Shown here: positions 6,092 to 11,051 of the stretch, one piece after another | Layout: every line of letters begins with the position of its first letter | Position numbering within the stretch: position 1 is the stretch's first letter | NCBI GenBank assembly: GCA_035532115.1 | Contig: DATKRO010000077.1 | Span: forward strand, 1-11,051 | Reading direction: 5' to 3' | Source of the DNA: Acaudatibacter sp035532115 | Lineage (GTDB): Bacteria; Pseudomonadota; Alphaproteobacteria; Caulobacterales; Caulobacteraceae | Length of the DNA stretch: 11,051 bases | Program-made: the position numbers and the translations under genes | Notes under the pieces: generated by a model | The model's input: the letters and a program-made list of their open reading frames with translations, nothing else | The model's database searches: none | Told to the model about the DNA's origin: nothing

Positions 6092-6143
6092 TTGACGCTG
6101 AGCTACGCCTGTAGTTCTGTCGGTGAGCTACTGATGTAGTTTT
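6092..6143 (+). promoter_or_regulatory. Promoter region with duplicated CTAC-N4-GTAG operator
   Basis: A TTGACG -35-like box (6092-6097) is followed by two direct copies of an imperfect palindrome. Copy one is TGAGCTAC-GCCT-GTAGTT (6099-6116) and copy two TGAGCTAC-TGAT-GTAGTT (6124-6141), offset exactly 25 bp. Each has a CTAC-N4-GTAG core. The copies would cover the -10 and start region of the MFS gene, so a repressor bound here should block it. The core geometry equals that of BlaI/MecI/CopY-family operators; no such regulator gene is in the window, so the identity of the protein is inference. No convincing -10 hexamer is seen. Confidence 0.6.
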
Positions 6144-6162
6144 AGAGGAAGCGCCCGCGAGC

Positions 6163-7482
6163 ATGTCCGCACCGCCTAGTCAGGGCCTGCGCACCTACTA
6201 CCTGCTGGTGGCGACCGGCGCCGTATCGCAGGTCGGCAGCCGCATCAGCTTCTTCGCGGTCGGCATCTCGGTCTTCACCCGGACATCGCATGCGACGCCG
6301 ATCGCCATCATTTCGCTGTGCCAGGTGCTGCCGTGGATCATCGGCGGCGGGTTCGCCGGGGCGCTGGCCGACCGCTATGACCGGCGCCGGCTGATGATCC
6401 TCGCCAACGCCGGCTTCGCGGTCACCAGCGCACTGCTGCTGGCGAGCTTCGCCTCGGGTGCGTTCCGGCTCTGGCATCTCTACGTGCTGGCCCTGATGAC
6501 GTCGGCGCTCGGCGCCGTCAGCGGGCCGGCTTTCCGCGCCTGCGTGCCCATGCTCGTGCCCGACAGCCACCGCGACCGCGCCAACGCGCTCGGCCAGATG
6601 ACCGGATCGGCCGCGAACGCGATCGCGCCGGCCCTGGCCGGCCTGCTCTACGCGGTGATCGGCGTGACTGGCGCGATCCTCATCGACATCGCCACCTTCG
6701 GGCTCGCCATCCTCGTATTGCTGTGGGTCCGCATCCCGATGCCGGCGAGGACGGCGCCGGGCGCGCAGATGGGGCGGGCGCTCTGGCGCCAGGGATTCGA
6801 CGGCGTTCTCTACCTCTGGCGGCGGCCGCCGCTGCTGGGGCTTTGCTTGGTGGTGAGCCTGGTCTCGTTCCTGATGGGCGGCCTCGGCGTGCTGATCCTG
6901 CCCTATCCCTTGGCGCGCACCCATTCGACGCTGGCGTTCGGCATCGTGCTTGCCTGTGCGGACGTCGGCACGGTCGCCGGCGCCGCGGCGATGGCCGCCT
7001 GGGGAGGCACGCGGCCGCGCATCCACACGGTGATGCTGGCGCTCTTCGTCGCGGGACTGCTGCTGGCGGCGGCCGGCGTGGCGCGCGACACCGCCGAGCT
7101 CGCGGCGAGCTTCTTCGCCTTCATGTTCATGCTGCCGTTCGTGAACGCCGCATCGACCTCGATCTTCCAGGCCAAGGTCGCCCCCGGCGTGCAGGGTCGA
7201 GTGTTCGCGGCGATGGGCCAGATCGCGCGGCTGACCATGCCGCTCGCCTTGCTGATCGCCGGCCCGCTCACCGACCAGGTGGCGGAGCCTGCGGTTGGCG
7301 CGCCCGGCTGGCGGACGGTGGCCTGGCTGGTGGGCGCGCACGCCGGGGCGGGGATGGGGCTCCTGCTGGTGGCCGGCGGGCTGGCGACGGCCGCGCTTAG
7401 CCTCGCCGCCTACGCGCTGCCGGCCCTGCGCCGGCTCGAGGCGAGCCTCCCCGACCACGCCGCCACGCCGGCCGGGGCGTAG
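6163..7482 (+). CDS. MFS efflux transporter (MFS_3 / EntS- or Mef-like)
   Basis: The 439-residue integral membrane protein has about 12 hydrophobic segments in two halves. The motif A loop between TM2 and TM3 is clear: GALADRYDRRRLM (about 66-78). The SGPAFRACVPMLVPDSHRDRANAL region (about 119-145) after TM4 and the mid-protein ALWRQGFDGVLYLWRRPPLLGL segment are typical of the MFS_3 group, which exports siderophores, macrolides and other small molecules. The C-terminal half has QGRVFAAMGQIARLTMPLAL. The substrate cannot be told from sequence. Start ATG 6163 has AGAGGAAG about 11 nt upstream, slightly long. A duplicated operator lies in its promoter region, so expression is probably inducible. 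The phosphotransferase gene follows in the same direction after 135 bp. Confidence 0.92.
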   Translation: MSAPPSQGLRTYYLLVATGAVSQVGSRISFFAVGISVFTRTSHATPIAIISLCQVLPWIIGGGFAGALADRYDRRRLMILANAGFAVTSALLLASFASGAFRLWHLYVLALMTSALGAVSGPAFRACVPMLVPDSHRDRANALGQMTGSAANAIAPALAGLLYAVIGVTGAILIDIATFGLAILVLLWVRIPMPARTAPGAQMGRALWRQGFDGVLYLWRRPPLLGLCLVVSLVSFLMGGLGVLILPYPLARTHSTLAFGIVLACADVGTVAGAAAMAAWGGTRPRIHTVMLALFVAGLLLAAAGVARDTAELAASFFAFMFMLPFVNAASTSIFQAKVAPGVQGRVFAAMGQIARLTMPLALLIAGPLTDQVAEPAVGAPGWRTVAWLVGAHAGAGMGLLLVAGGLATAALSLAAYALPALRRLEASLPDHAATPAGA

Positions 7483-7491
7483 GTGCGTCAC

Positions 7492-7506
7492 GTCGGTGGA
7501 ACCGAC
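7492..7506 (+). terminator. Possible hairpin after the MFS gene
   Basis: A 6-bp stem GTCGGT/ACCGAC with a 3-nt loop begins 10 nt after the MFS stop. No T tract follows. If it terminates, the phosphotransferase needs its own promoter, which is not obvious in 7507-7617. Confidence 0.28.
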
Positions 7507-7617
7507 CTGATCGAATCAGACGCTCCGTGCGCGAAGCTGCGGCCAGCGCGGCGAATGACAGGAAGCACGTGGCCCCGTAGTGACCAGCGCCTGAGTGGGT
7601 GCAGACGGAGCCTTCCC

Positions 7618-8487
7618 TTGCAGGCGTCTGAGGTTTCGCGTGCGGTGGCGGCGGCCATGTCGATCGCCTCGGCGCTCGATCTGACCGTCGACGATGCGGT
7701 CGTCCTTCAGAATTCCAACAAGCTCTCCGCGCGCCTGCTGCCTTGCGATGTCCTGGCCCGAGTGGCGCCTCTGGCGCATCAGCGCGCCCAGTTCGAAATC
7801 GGGCTCGCGCAACGGCTCGCCGAAACTGCGAGCCCCGTGGCGGCTCTCGAGCCTCGCGTGGAGCCGCGCGTCTACGAGCGTGACGGCTTTGCGATCACGC
7901 TGTGGACCTACTACGCATCCGTGACGCCTCCAGACGTCGCGCCGGCGGACTTTGCGAAAGCGCTCGCGCGGCTGCATGCCGGCATGCGCAAGCTCGACGC
8001 CGCCGCGCCGCACTTCACGATCCGGGTTGCCGAGGCTCAGCAACTCATGGCGAGCCGCGAGGTGACTGCGGCGCTCCCCGACGCGGACCGGGAGCTTCTC
8101 GGCAGCGCGCTGAGCGGCCTGAGACGAGCGATCGCCGAGCGCGGCGCGGTGGAGCAGCTTCTGCACGGCGAGCCGCACCCGGGCAACCTGCTCGGCACGA
8201 AGGACGGGCCGGTGTTCATCGACCTCGAGACTTGTTGCCGTGGGCCGATCGAATTCGACCTCGCCCACGTGCCGCAAGAAGTTGCGAAACACTATCCGGA
8301 CGTCGATCAGGGACTGATGGGCGCGTGCCGGGGCCTCGTGCTTGGGATGGTCGCAGCGTGGCGCTGGGACGTGGGCGACCAGTTCCCGAACGGGCCGCGA
8401 GTGGGCCGGGAACTCGTGGGCGCCCTGCGCAAGGGTCCGCCGTGGCCTACGCTCGACGTCGTGATGCGGGAAATGGCTGGTCCATAA
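7618..8487 (+). CDS. APH-family phosphotransferase (aminoglycoside-phosphotransferase fold)
   Basis: The C-terminal lobe carries the kinase-like catalytic loop HGEPHPGN (183-190) and the metal-binding segment VFIDLET (199-205), matching the APH family that phosphorylates antibiotics or small metabolites with ATP. The usual catalytic Asp of HGDxxxxN is Glu185 here, and the usual DxD is DLE. The N-terminal lobe includes RLLPCDVLARV, with Arg where many members have Lys. The substrate is unknown, and antibiotic resistance should not be assumed. The TTG at 7618 is chosen because CGGAG ends 7 nt upstream and it keeps a continuous N-terminal helix (ASEVSRAVAAAMSIASAL); an ATG at 7657 would cut this helix and has a weaker binding site. 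The 289-residue length suits the family. It is tandem with the MFS gene and convergent with the membrane protein gene. Confidence 0.82.
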   Translation: MQASEVSRAVAAAMSIASALDLTVDDAVVLQNSNKLSARLLPCDVLARVAPLAHQRAQFEIGLAQRLAETASPVAALEPRVEPRVYERDGFAITLWTYYASVTPPDVAPADFAKALARLHAGMRKLDAAAPHFTIRVAEAQQLMASREVTAALPDADRELLGSALSGLRRAIAERGAVEQLLHGEPHPGNLLGTKDGPVFIDLETCCRGPIEFDLAHVPQEVAKHYPDVDQGLMGACRGLVLGMVAAWRWDVGDQFPNGPRVGRELVGALRKGPPWPTLDVVMREMAGP

Positions 8488-8494
8488 GCGGATG

Positions 8495-8515
8495 GGCGCC
8501 GCCAGCCCTGGCGCC
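8495..8515. terminator. GC hairpin between convergent genes
   Basis: GGCGCC (8495-8500) and GGCGCC (8510-8515) pair around a 9-nt spacer in the 36-bp gap between the phosphotransferase stop and the end of the membrane protein gene. GGCGCC is self-complementary, so the element works in either direction. There is no T tract. Confidence 0.42.
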
Positions 8516-8523
8516 GATTCGGC

Positions 8524-8919
8524 TCAGGAGCGTCGGGATGACCGGTACTTGCCCCAGACGGGCTCGACCAGCAGCGAGATGAGCGCGATCGCCACGCTGG
8601 CGTTGATCGCGTAGCTGGCGGTCGGCGGCCCGAGGGGGTCGAGCCCAAGGGTGCCGAGCACCGCGCCGAGCGCGCCCAGGAAGAGGACGGGCGCCGAGAT
8701 GTAGCAGTGCAGCCGGTGGCAGCGGGCCGCATTGAGGGCGCAGCCGGCGCCCATCCAGGCCAGCGCCACCGCCCAGACGAGCGTCCTGGCGTCTCGCGCC
8801 AGCGGCAGGAAGTTGGTGGCGAACCCAGCGAGGAACGGCAACCCCCACCAGAAGAAGGCGCTCGTGGGCCGCGCCAGGAAGTCCCTGGCGCCCGGCGTGG
8901 TTTGCGGTTGCGCAGTCAT
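8524..8919 (-). CDS. Small membrane protein with C-x6-C-x4-C Cys/His motif, mercury-cluster type
   Basis: The 131-residue protein has about four predicted membrane segments: FFWWGLPFLAGFATNFLPL (22-40), TLVWAVALAWMGAGCALNA (46-64), YISAPVLFLGALGAVLGTLG (73-92) and YAINASVAIALISLLVEPVW (103-122). The junction of TM2 and TM3 holds C60, C67, H68, H71 and C72 (GCALNAARCHRLHC), a plausible soft-metal site. I do not recognise a named family. It is not MerT, MerC or MerF by any motif I can see. The ATG overlaps the stop of the upstream GDCCVxC gene as ATGA, so the two are translated together, and the cluster is headed by a MerR-type regulator. A role in binding or moving a thiophilic metal such as Hg is inference from context and cysteines. 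Confidence 0.77.
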   Translation of the reverse strand: MTAQPQTTPGARDFLARPTSAFFWWGLPFLAGFATNFLPLARDARTLVWAVALAWMGAGCALNAARCHRLHCYISAPVLFLGALGAVLGTLGLDPLGPPTASYAINASVAIALISLLVEPVWGKYRSSRRS

Positions 8920-9167
8920 GGATGAAGGCTCGCTCCAGCATCGGCGACGCAGCAGGCGCCGTGGGTCTGGACCGGCGGGCAGGCGACATCGCCGTACGAG
9001 CAGAAGACGCAGCAATCGCCCGGTCTCGGCGTCAACAGCGCCCCGCATCCGGGGCAGTCGTAGAAGTAGCTGCAGGCGTCGGTCGGCATGGTCTGGGTGG
9101 CCGCGTGTCCGCACTGCGGGCAGGTGATGGTCGAGCGCAGCGCCGCGATCGGCGAAGGGCCGCTCAC
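8916..9167 (-). CDS. GDCCVxC domain-containing protein (Cys-rich)
   Basis: The 83-residue product contains the family signature GDCCVFCSYG (50-59) followed by CPP (63-65). Eleven residues are Cys: 16, 19, 32, 38, 41, 52, 53, 56, 63, 72 and 73. Two CxxC pairs (CPQC, CPGC) resemble zinc-ribbon knuckles, and the CC pair is the family's probable redox or metal site. Some relatives carry selenocysteine in the signature; here all positions are Cys. Members often accompany mercury-resistance genes; the biochemical function is not established. The GTG at 9167 is a tentative start because no strong ribosome binding site precedes it; relatives begin just before the TCPxCGH block, so the first 10 residues may be extra. 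The downstream overlap (ATGA) ties it to the membrane protein. A MerR-type promoter lies upstream. Confidence 0.86.
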   Translation of the reverse strand: MSGPSPIAALRSTITCPQCGHAATQTMPTDACSYFYDCPGCGALLTPRPGDCCVFCSYGDVACPPVQTHGACCVADAGASLHP

Positions 9168-9250
9168 TTCGGGGCGCCATTCGCAAGGATCGGGCGGCGC
9201 GCGTACCCGCGGCGGTCCGCGCCGGAGCGCGTTTCGCTCAGCCGCTGCAT
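9164..9250 (-). CDS. Possible 28-residue leader ORF
   Basis: An ATG-started frame (MQRLSETRSG..., ending ANGAPK) lies in the leader of the GDCCVxC gene. Its TGA overlaps that gene's GTG start as GTGA, which is a coupling arrangement. The peptide is basic and unrecognised, with only a weak GAG-containing binding site. It may be chance in GC-rich DNA. Confidence 0.2.
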   Translation of the reverse strand: MQRLSETRSGADRRGYARRPILANGAPK

Positions 9251-9287
9251 CTGCGCTCGCCGTCTCGTTCCGACATCCTGATCGAGC

Positions 9288-9318
9288 GTGCTACGACCTG
9301 TAGCCGCTACGGATACAA
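9288..9318 (-). promoter_or_regulatory. MerR-type promoter/operator of the GDCCVxC operon
   Basis: On the minus strand TTGTAT (9313-9318) is followed by exactly 19 bp and TAGCAC (9288-9293). The long spacer is filled by the near-perfect palindrome CCGTAGC-G-GCTACAG (9298-9312). In Tn21/Tn501 the mer promoter has the same layout: a -35 TTGACT directly followed by a CCGTAC...GTACGG palindrome and a 19-bp spacer that MerR untwists when Hg binds. The site lies between the merR stop and the GDCCVxC gene, pointing at the latter. Predicted leader length is about 110 nt. The match is in architecture; binding is inferred. Confidence 0.62.
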
Positions 9319-9349
9319 GCGGAAAAAACGCCGATTTGGGTGGATGGCC

Positions 9350-9791
9350 TCAGCCTCGAGCGTCGGCGCTGGCGTCCAGCCTCTCGCTCTCCAGCAATTC
9401 CAGCACCGGGCAGAGGGGCGCAGGTCCATCCTCGGTGCATCGGCCGACCGTGTCGGCAAGGATGGTTGCGAGCCGAGCCAGGTCGGCGATCTTGGCGCGC
9501 ACGTCATTCAGGTGGGTTTCGGCGACGACGCGCACCTCCTGGCAGGCGCGATGCCCAGGCTCGGCCAGGCCGAGCAGCGCCCGGATCTCCTCGATGGAGA
9601 AAACCCAGCTCCCGCGCCCGGCGCACGAAGGTCAGGCGGCGCAGAGCCGGCGCGTCATAGGCCCTGTGGCCGCCCTCGGTGCGGCCGGGCGCGGGGATCA
9701 GCCCGATGCGTTCGTAATAACGGATGGTCTCGAGATGTACGCCGCTCATGCGGGCGAGCCTGCCGATCGAGAGTCCACGAGACGCGCGCAC
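9350..9791 (-). pseudogene. merR: MerR-family (mercury-type) regulator, disrupted by a one-base frameshift
   Basis: The first part (start GTG 9791, AGAGG 7 nt upstream) encodes the MerR winged helix: LSIGRLARMSGVHLETIRYYERIGL (7-31), then EGGHRAYD and LTFVRRARELGF (53-64). At the A4 run 9600-9603 (TTTT in the mRNA sense) the frame breaks. Dropping one base restores SIEEIRALLGLAEPGHRACQ and the dimerisation helix HLNDVRAKIADLARL, ending with RCTEDGPAPLCPVLELL, in a frame open to the TGA at 9350. In the repaired protein the cysteines fall at 83, 118 and 127, with the same spacing as Cys82, Cys117 and Cys126 of Tn501 MerR, which bind Hg(II). As written, the zero frame gives a 95-residue protein without effector domain. 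The cause is a true mutation, a sequencing error in a homopolymer, or +1 frameshifting at UUU-C. Confidence 0.87.
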
Positions 9792-9808
9792 GTGAATACC
9801 TCTCGATC

Positions 9809-9823
9809 CCGTAGTGACTACGG
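9809..9823. promoter_or_regulatory. Second MerR-type operator palindrome, upstream of merR
   Basis: CCGTAGT-G-ACTACGG is a perfect 15-bp palindrome, 17 bp before the merR GTG. It shares the CCGTAG-N3-CTAC core with the site before the GDCCVxC gene. On the plus strand it is flanked by TCGATC and, after 19 bp, CAGCAT, a poor -35/-10 pair; on the minus strand the flanks are no better. It is most likely the autoregulatory site of merR, possibly shared with a divergent transcript toward 9987. Confidence 0.6.
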
Positions 9824-9986
9824 AATGCAGCATGCCTGGGAACGAACATCAAGACCAGCCCGCCTGCGCGCGAGGGCGTTCAAGCGAAGCTTTGGCCGCC
9901 CCGACCGCGAGTTCGACGTCGTGACTTCGATGAGACACCGCGCGACAAGGCGCCGGGCTAAGGCAGAGGACGAGGAGGCTCGGCCG

Positions 9987-10400
9987 ATGATCGACCATAT
10001 GGGGTTCTACATCCGCGACGCGGGCAGGAGCCTCGCATTCTACCAGGCGGCGCTGGCGCCGCTCGGCATCGAGGTCGTGCAGGAACAGCCGCAGTTCAAG
10101 GCGAAGATCTTCATGCGGCGGGGCGGCGTCACGTTCCTGTGGTTGGGGGAGCCCGACCGCGGCGATCCGCGCATCGCCAATCCTGGCGTCTCGCCGGTGC
10201 ATATCGGCTTCTCTGCCGCGAGCCGGGCCGAGGTCGATGCCTTCTACGCCGCGGCTTTGGCGGCGGGCGGCCGCGACAACGGCCAGCCGAGCCACTCACG
10301 GCCGACCTGCTACAACGGCTTCGTGTTCGACCCGGACGACAACAACATCGAGGCAATCTGGCAGACGGAACGCGTCGCGGCGGCGCCAGCGGTGGATTGA
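9987..10400 (+). CDS. VOC-family (glyoxalase/bleomycin-resistance/dioxygenase fold) protein
   Basis: The 137-residue cytoplasmic protein shows the two beta-alpha-beta-beta-beta halves of the vicinal oxygen chelate superfamily. Half one starts MIDHMGFYIRDAGRSLAFYQAALAPLG (1-27), and half two starts VSPVHIGFSAASRAEVDAFYAAAL (68-91). Probable metal ligands are H4, H72 and E122 in the DPDDNNIEAIW segment (115-125). A GAGGAGG ribosome binding site ends 8 nt before the ATG. The substrate is unknown; close relatives are usually annotated only as VOC or glyoxalase-like. It starts 195 bp from merR in the opposite direction, so regulation by MerR is possible but not shown. Confidence 0.87.
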   Translation: MIDHMGFYIRDAGRSLAFYQAALAPLGIEVVQEQPQFKAKIFMRRGGVTFLWLGEPDRGDPRIANPGVSPVHIGFSAASRAEVDAFYAAALAAGGRDNGQPSHSRPTCYNGFVFDPDDNNIEAIWQTERVAAAPAVD

Positions 10401-10409
10401 CGGACGTGG

Positions 10410-10427
10410 CGGCAAATCTACTTGCCG
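10410..10427 (+). terminator. Hairpin after the VOC gene
   Basis: A 6-bp stem CGGCAA/TTGCCG with a 6-nt loop starts 10 nt after the VOC stop. No T tract follows, so termination is uncertain. Confidence 0.3.
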
Positions 10428-10520
10428 GCCGGCGCCACCGGGTAACGGCCGACTAAATCCGGACGCGGCCTCGTCCAAGCCGCCTTGCCCGAGGCCTTCC
10501 GCGGTAGCACAAGCTGCGAC

Positions 10521-10892
10521 ATGCACCTGAGCCACAATCCCGCTGCGCCTGCGGCTCCGAAGATCGGTTTCGAGCAGTTCCTCGCGGTTGACGTTCGTGT
10601 CGGCCGCGTCGTGGCGGCCGAGCCATTCCCGGAGGCGCGCAAGCCCGCCTACAGGCTGACGCTCGACTTCGGCCCCGTGATCGGTACGAAGACGTCGAGC
10701 GCGCAACTCGTCGACCACTATACGCCGGAGTTGCTCGTCGGAAGGCTCGTGGCGGCGGTCGTGAACTTCGCGCCCCGGCAGATCGGCAAGTTCATGTCGG
10801 AAGTGCTCACCCTTGGCTTTCCCGATGAACAGGGCGCCGTCGTGCTCTTCAAGCCCGACAAGGACATCCCGATCGGGGGACGGATGTTCTGA
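10521..10892 (+). CDS. csaA: CsaA-type tRNA-binding-domain protein (secretion chaperone family)
   Basis: The 123-residue protein is a single EMAP/tRNA-binding OB-fold domain, as in CsaA. Recognisable segments are FEQFLAVDVRVGRVVAAEPF (17-36), the ARKPAYRLTLDFG stretch (39-51), KTSSAQLVDHYTPELLVGR (57-75), VVNFAPRQIGKFMSEVLTLG (79-98) and the C-terminal IPIGGRMF. CsaA is a cytoplasmic homodimer; in Bacillus it has chaperone activity for secreted proteins, while tRNA binding is inferred from the fold. The length equals that of the stand-alone family. ATG 10521 begins MHLSHNP and is preferred over an in-frame TTG at 10485, since the family has only a short tail before the FxxFL motif; neither has a clear ribosome binding site. 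Confidence 0.9.
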   Translation: MHLSHNPAAPAAPKIGFEQFLAVDVRVGRVVAAEPFPEARKPAYRLTLDFGPVIGTKTSSAQLVDHYTPELLVGRLVAAVVNFAPRQIGKFMSEVLTLGFPDEQGAVVLFKPDKDIPIGGRMF

Positions 10893-11051
10893 ACGAGCGC
10901 GGCGTGGGTCACCCGTTCATGTTGACTTCCAGAACGGCGAAACCTACCGATTTTCGAATGGCCAAGCTCGAAACCAACCCGATCGTACCGGACGCCCATA
11001 TTGGCGTCGCGGTTGGCCAGGAATAGTCCCGTCCACCTACCGCTGGCGCAA
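10893..11051. other. Non-coding right end
   Basis: No gene with recognisable coding character is visible. A 6-bp hairpin GACGCC-CATATT-GGCGTC (10991-11008) lies about 100 nt after csaA and might mark a transcript end, but it lacks a T tract. Confidence 0.4.

Noticed and set aside
6142..7491. Minus-strand open frame opposite the MFS gene
   Set aside because: Its Arg/His-rich product is the shadow of a membrane protein gene; the plus-strand frame has clear MFS motifs.
7574..7584. CCCGTAGTGAC, identical to half of the merR operator, before the phosphotransferase gene
   Set aside because: The second half of the palindrome is absent (CCAG instead of CTACGG) and there is no 19-bp promoter layout; likely chance.
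9291..9303. CTAC-N5-GTAG resembling the MFS operator core
   Set aside because: The spacer is 5 rather than 4 and it overlaps the better-explained MerR-type palindrome and -10 box.
9288..9986. Extension of the VOC gene frame far upstream
   Set aside because: The frame crosses the merR gene in antisense; the ATG at 9987 has GAGGAGG at ideal distance and begins the first VOC strand.
1..11051. CRISPR array, insertion sequence or integrase
   Set aside because: No regularly spaced repeats, terminal inverted repeats, transposase or recombinase were seen, despite the presence of a tRNA gene and accessory genes.

Overview
The window is GC-rich DNA that looks like an alphaproteobacterial chromosome, most probably Caulobacterales and perhaps close to Phenylobacterium. 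That placement is inferred from the overall style of IlvC, PanD, the SIMPL-domain and RcnB-like proteins and the tRNA; no rRNA or other decisive marker is present. Genes lie on both strands in short units, and several convergent pairs have touching or overlapping stop codons.

Left part (1-4056): core metabolism and envelope proteins. The 3' end of an unidentified plus-strand gene abuts ilvC (minus, branched-chain amino acid synthesis). Next come a secreted RcnB-like protein with WNGQ repeats (minus), a CAU-anticodon tRNA (minus), and a periplasmic SIMPL-domain protein (plus). That last gene converges on an unrecognised predicted lipoprotein that follows panD (minus; beta-alanine for pantothenate and CoA).

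Middle (4200-6000): a plus-strand higBA-type toxin-antitoxin module with an upstream inverted repeat and a perfect 8-bp hairpin after it. The toxin appears to lack about 12 residues of its core. Two minus-strand secreted proteins follow: an EF-hand protein and a small unknown protein.

Right part (6090-11051): resistance-like accessory genes. An MFS exporter is preceded by two CTAC-N4-GTAG operator-like repeats beside a TTGACG box, and is followed by an APH-type phosphotransferase whose catalytic Asp is replaced by Glu. A compact mercury-style cluster lies on the minus strand: a MerR regulator with the three mercury-type cysteines but a one-base frameshift, a GDCCVxC protein, and a small membrane protein carrying its own Cys/His motif. 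Two CCGTAG-N3-CTAC palindromes punctuate the cluster. The one before the GDCCVxC gene sits in a 19-bp -35/-10 spacer, exactly the architecture of MerR-activated promoters. The window ends with a VOC-family protein and CsaA.

The most interesting unit is the merR / GDCCVxC / Cys-His membrane protein cluster. It has no merA, merT or merP in view, so it may be a minimal metal-response module, now possibly damaged by the regulator frameshift.
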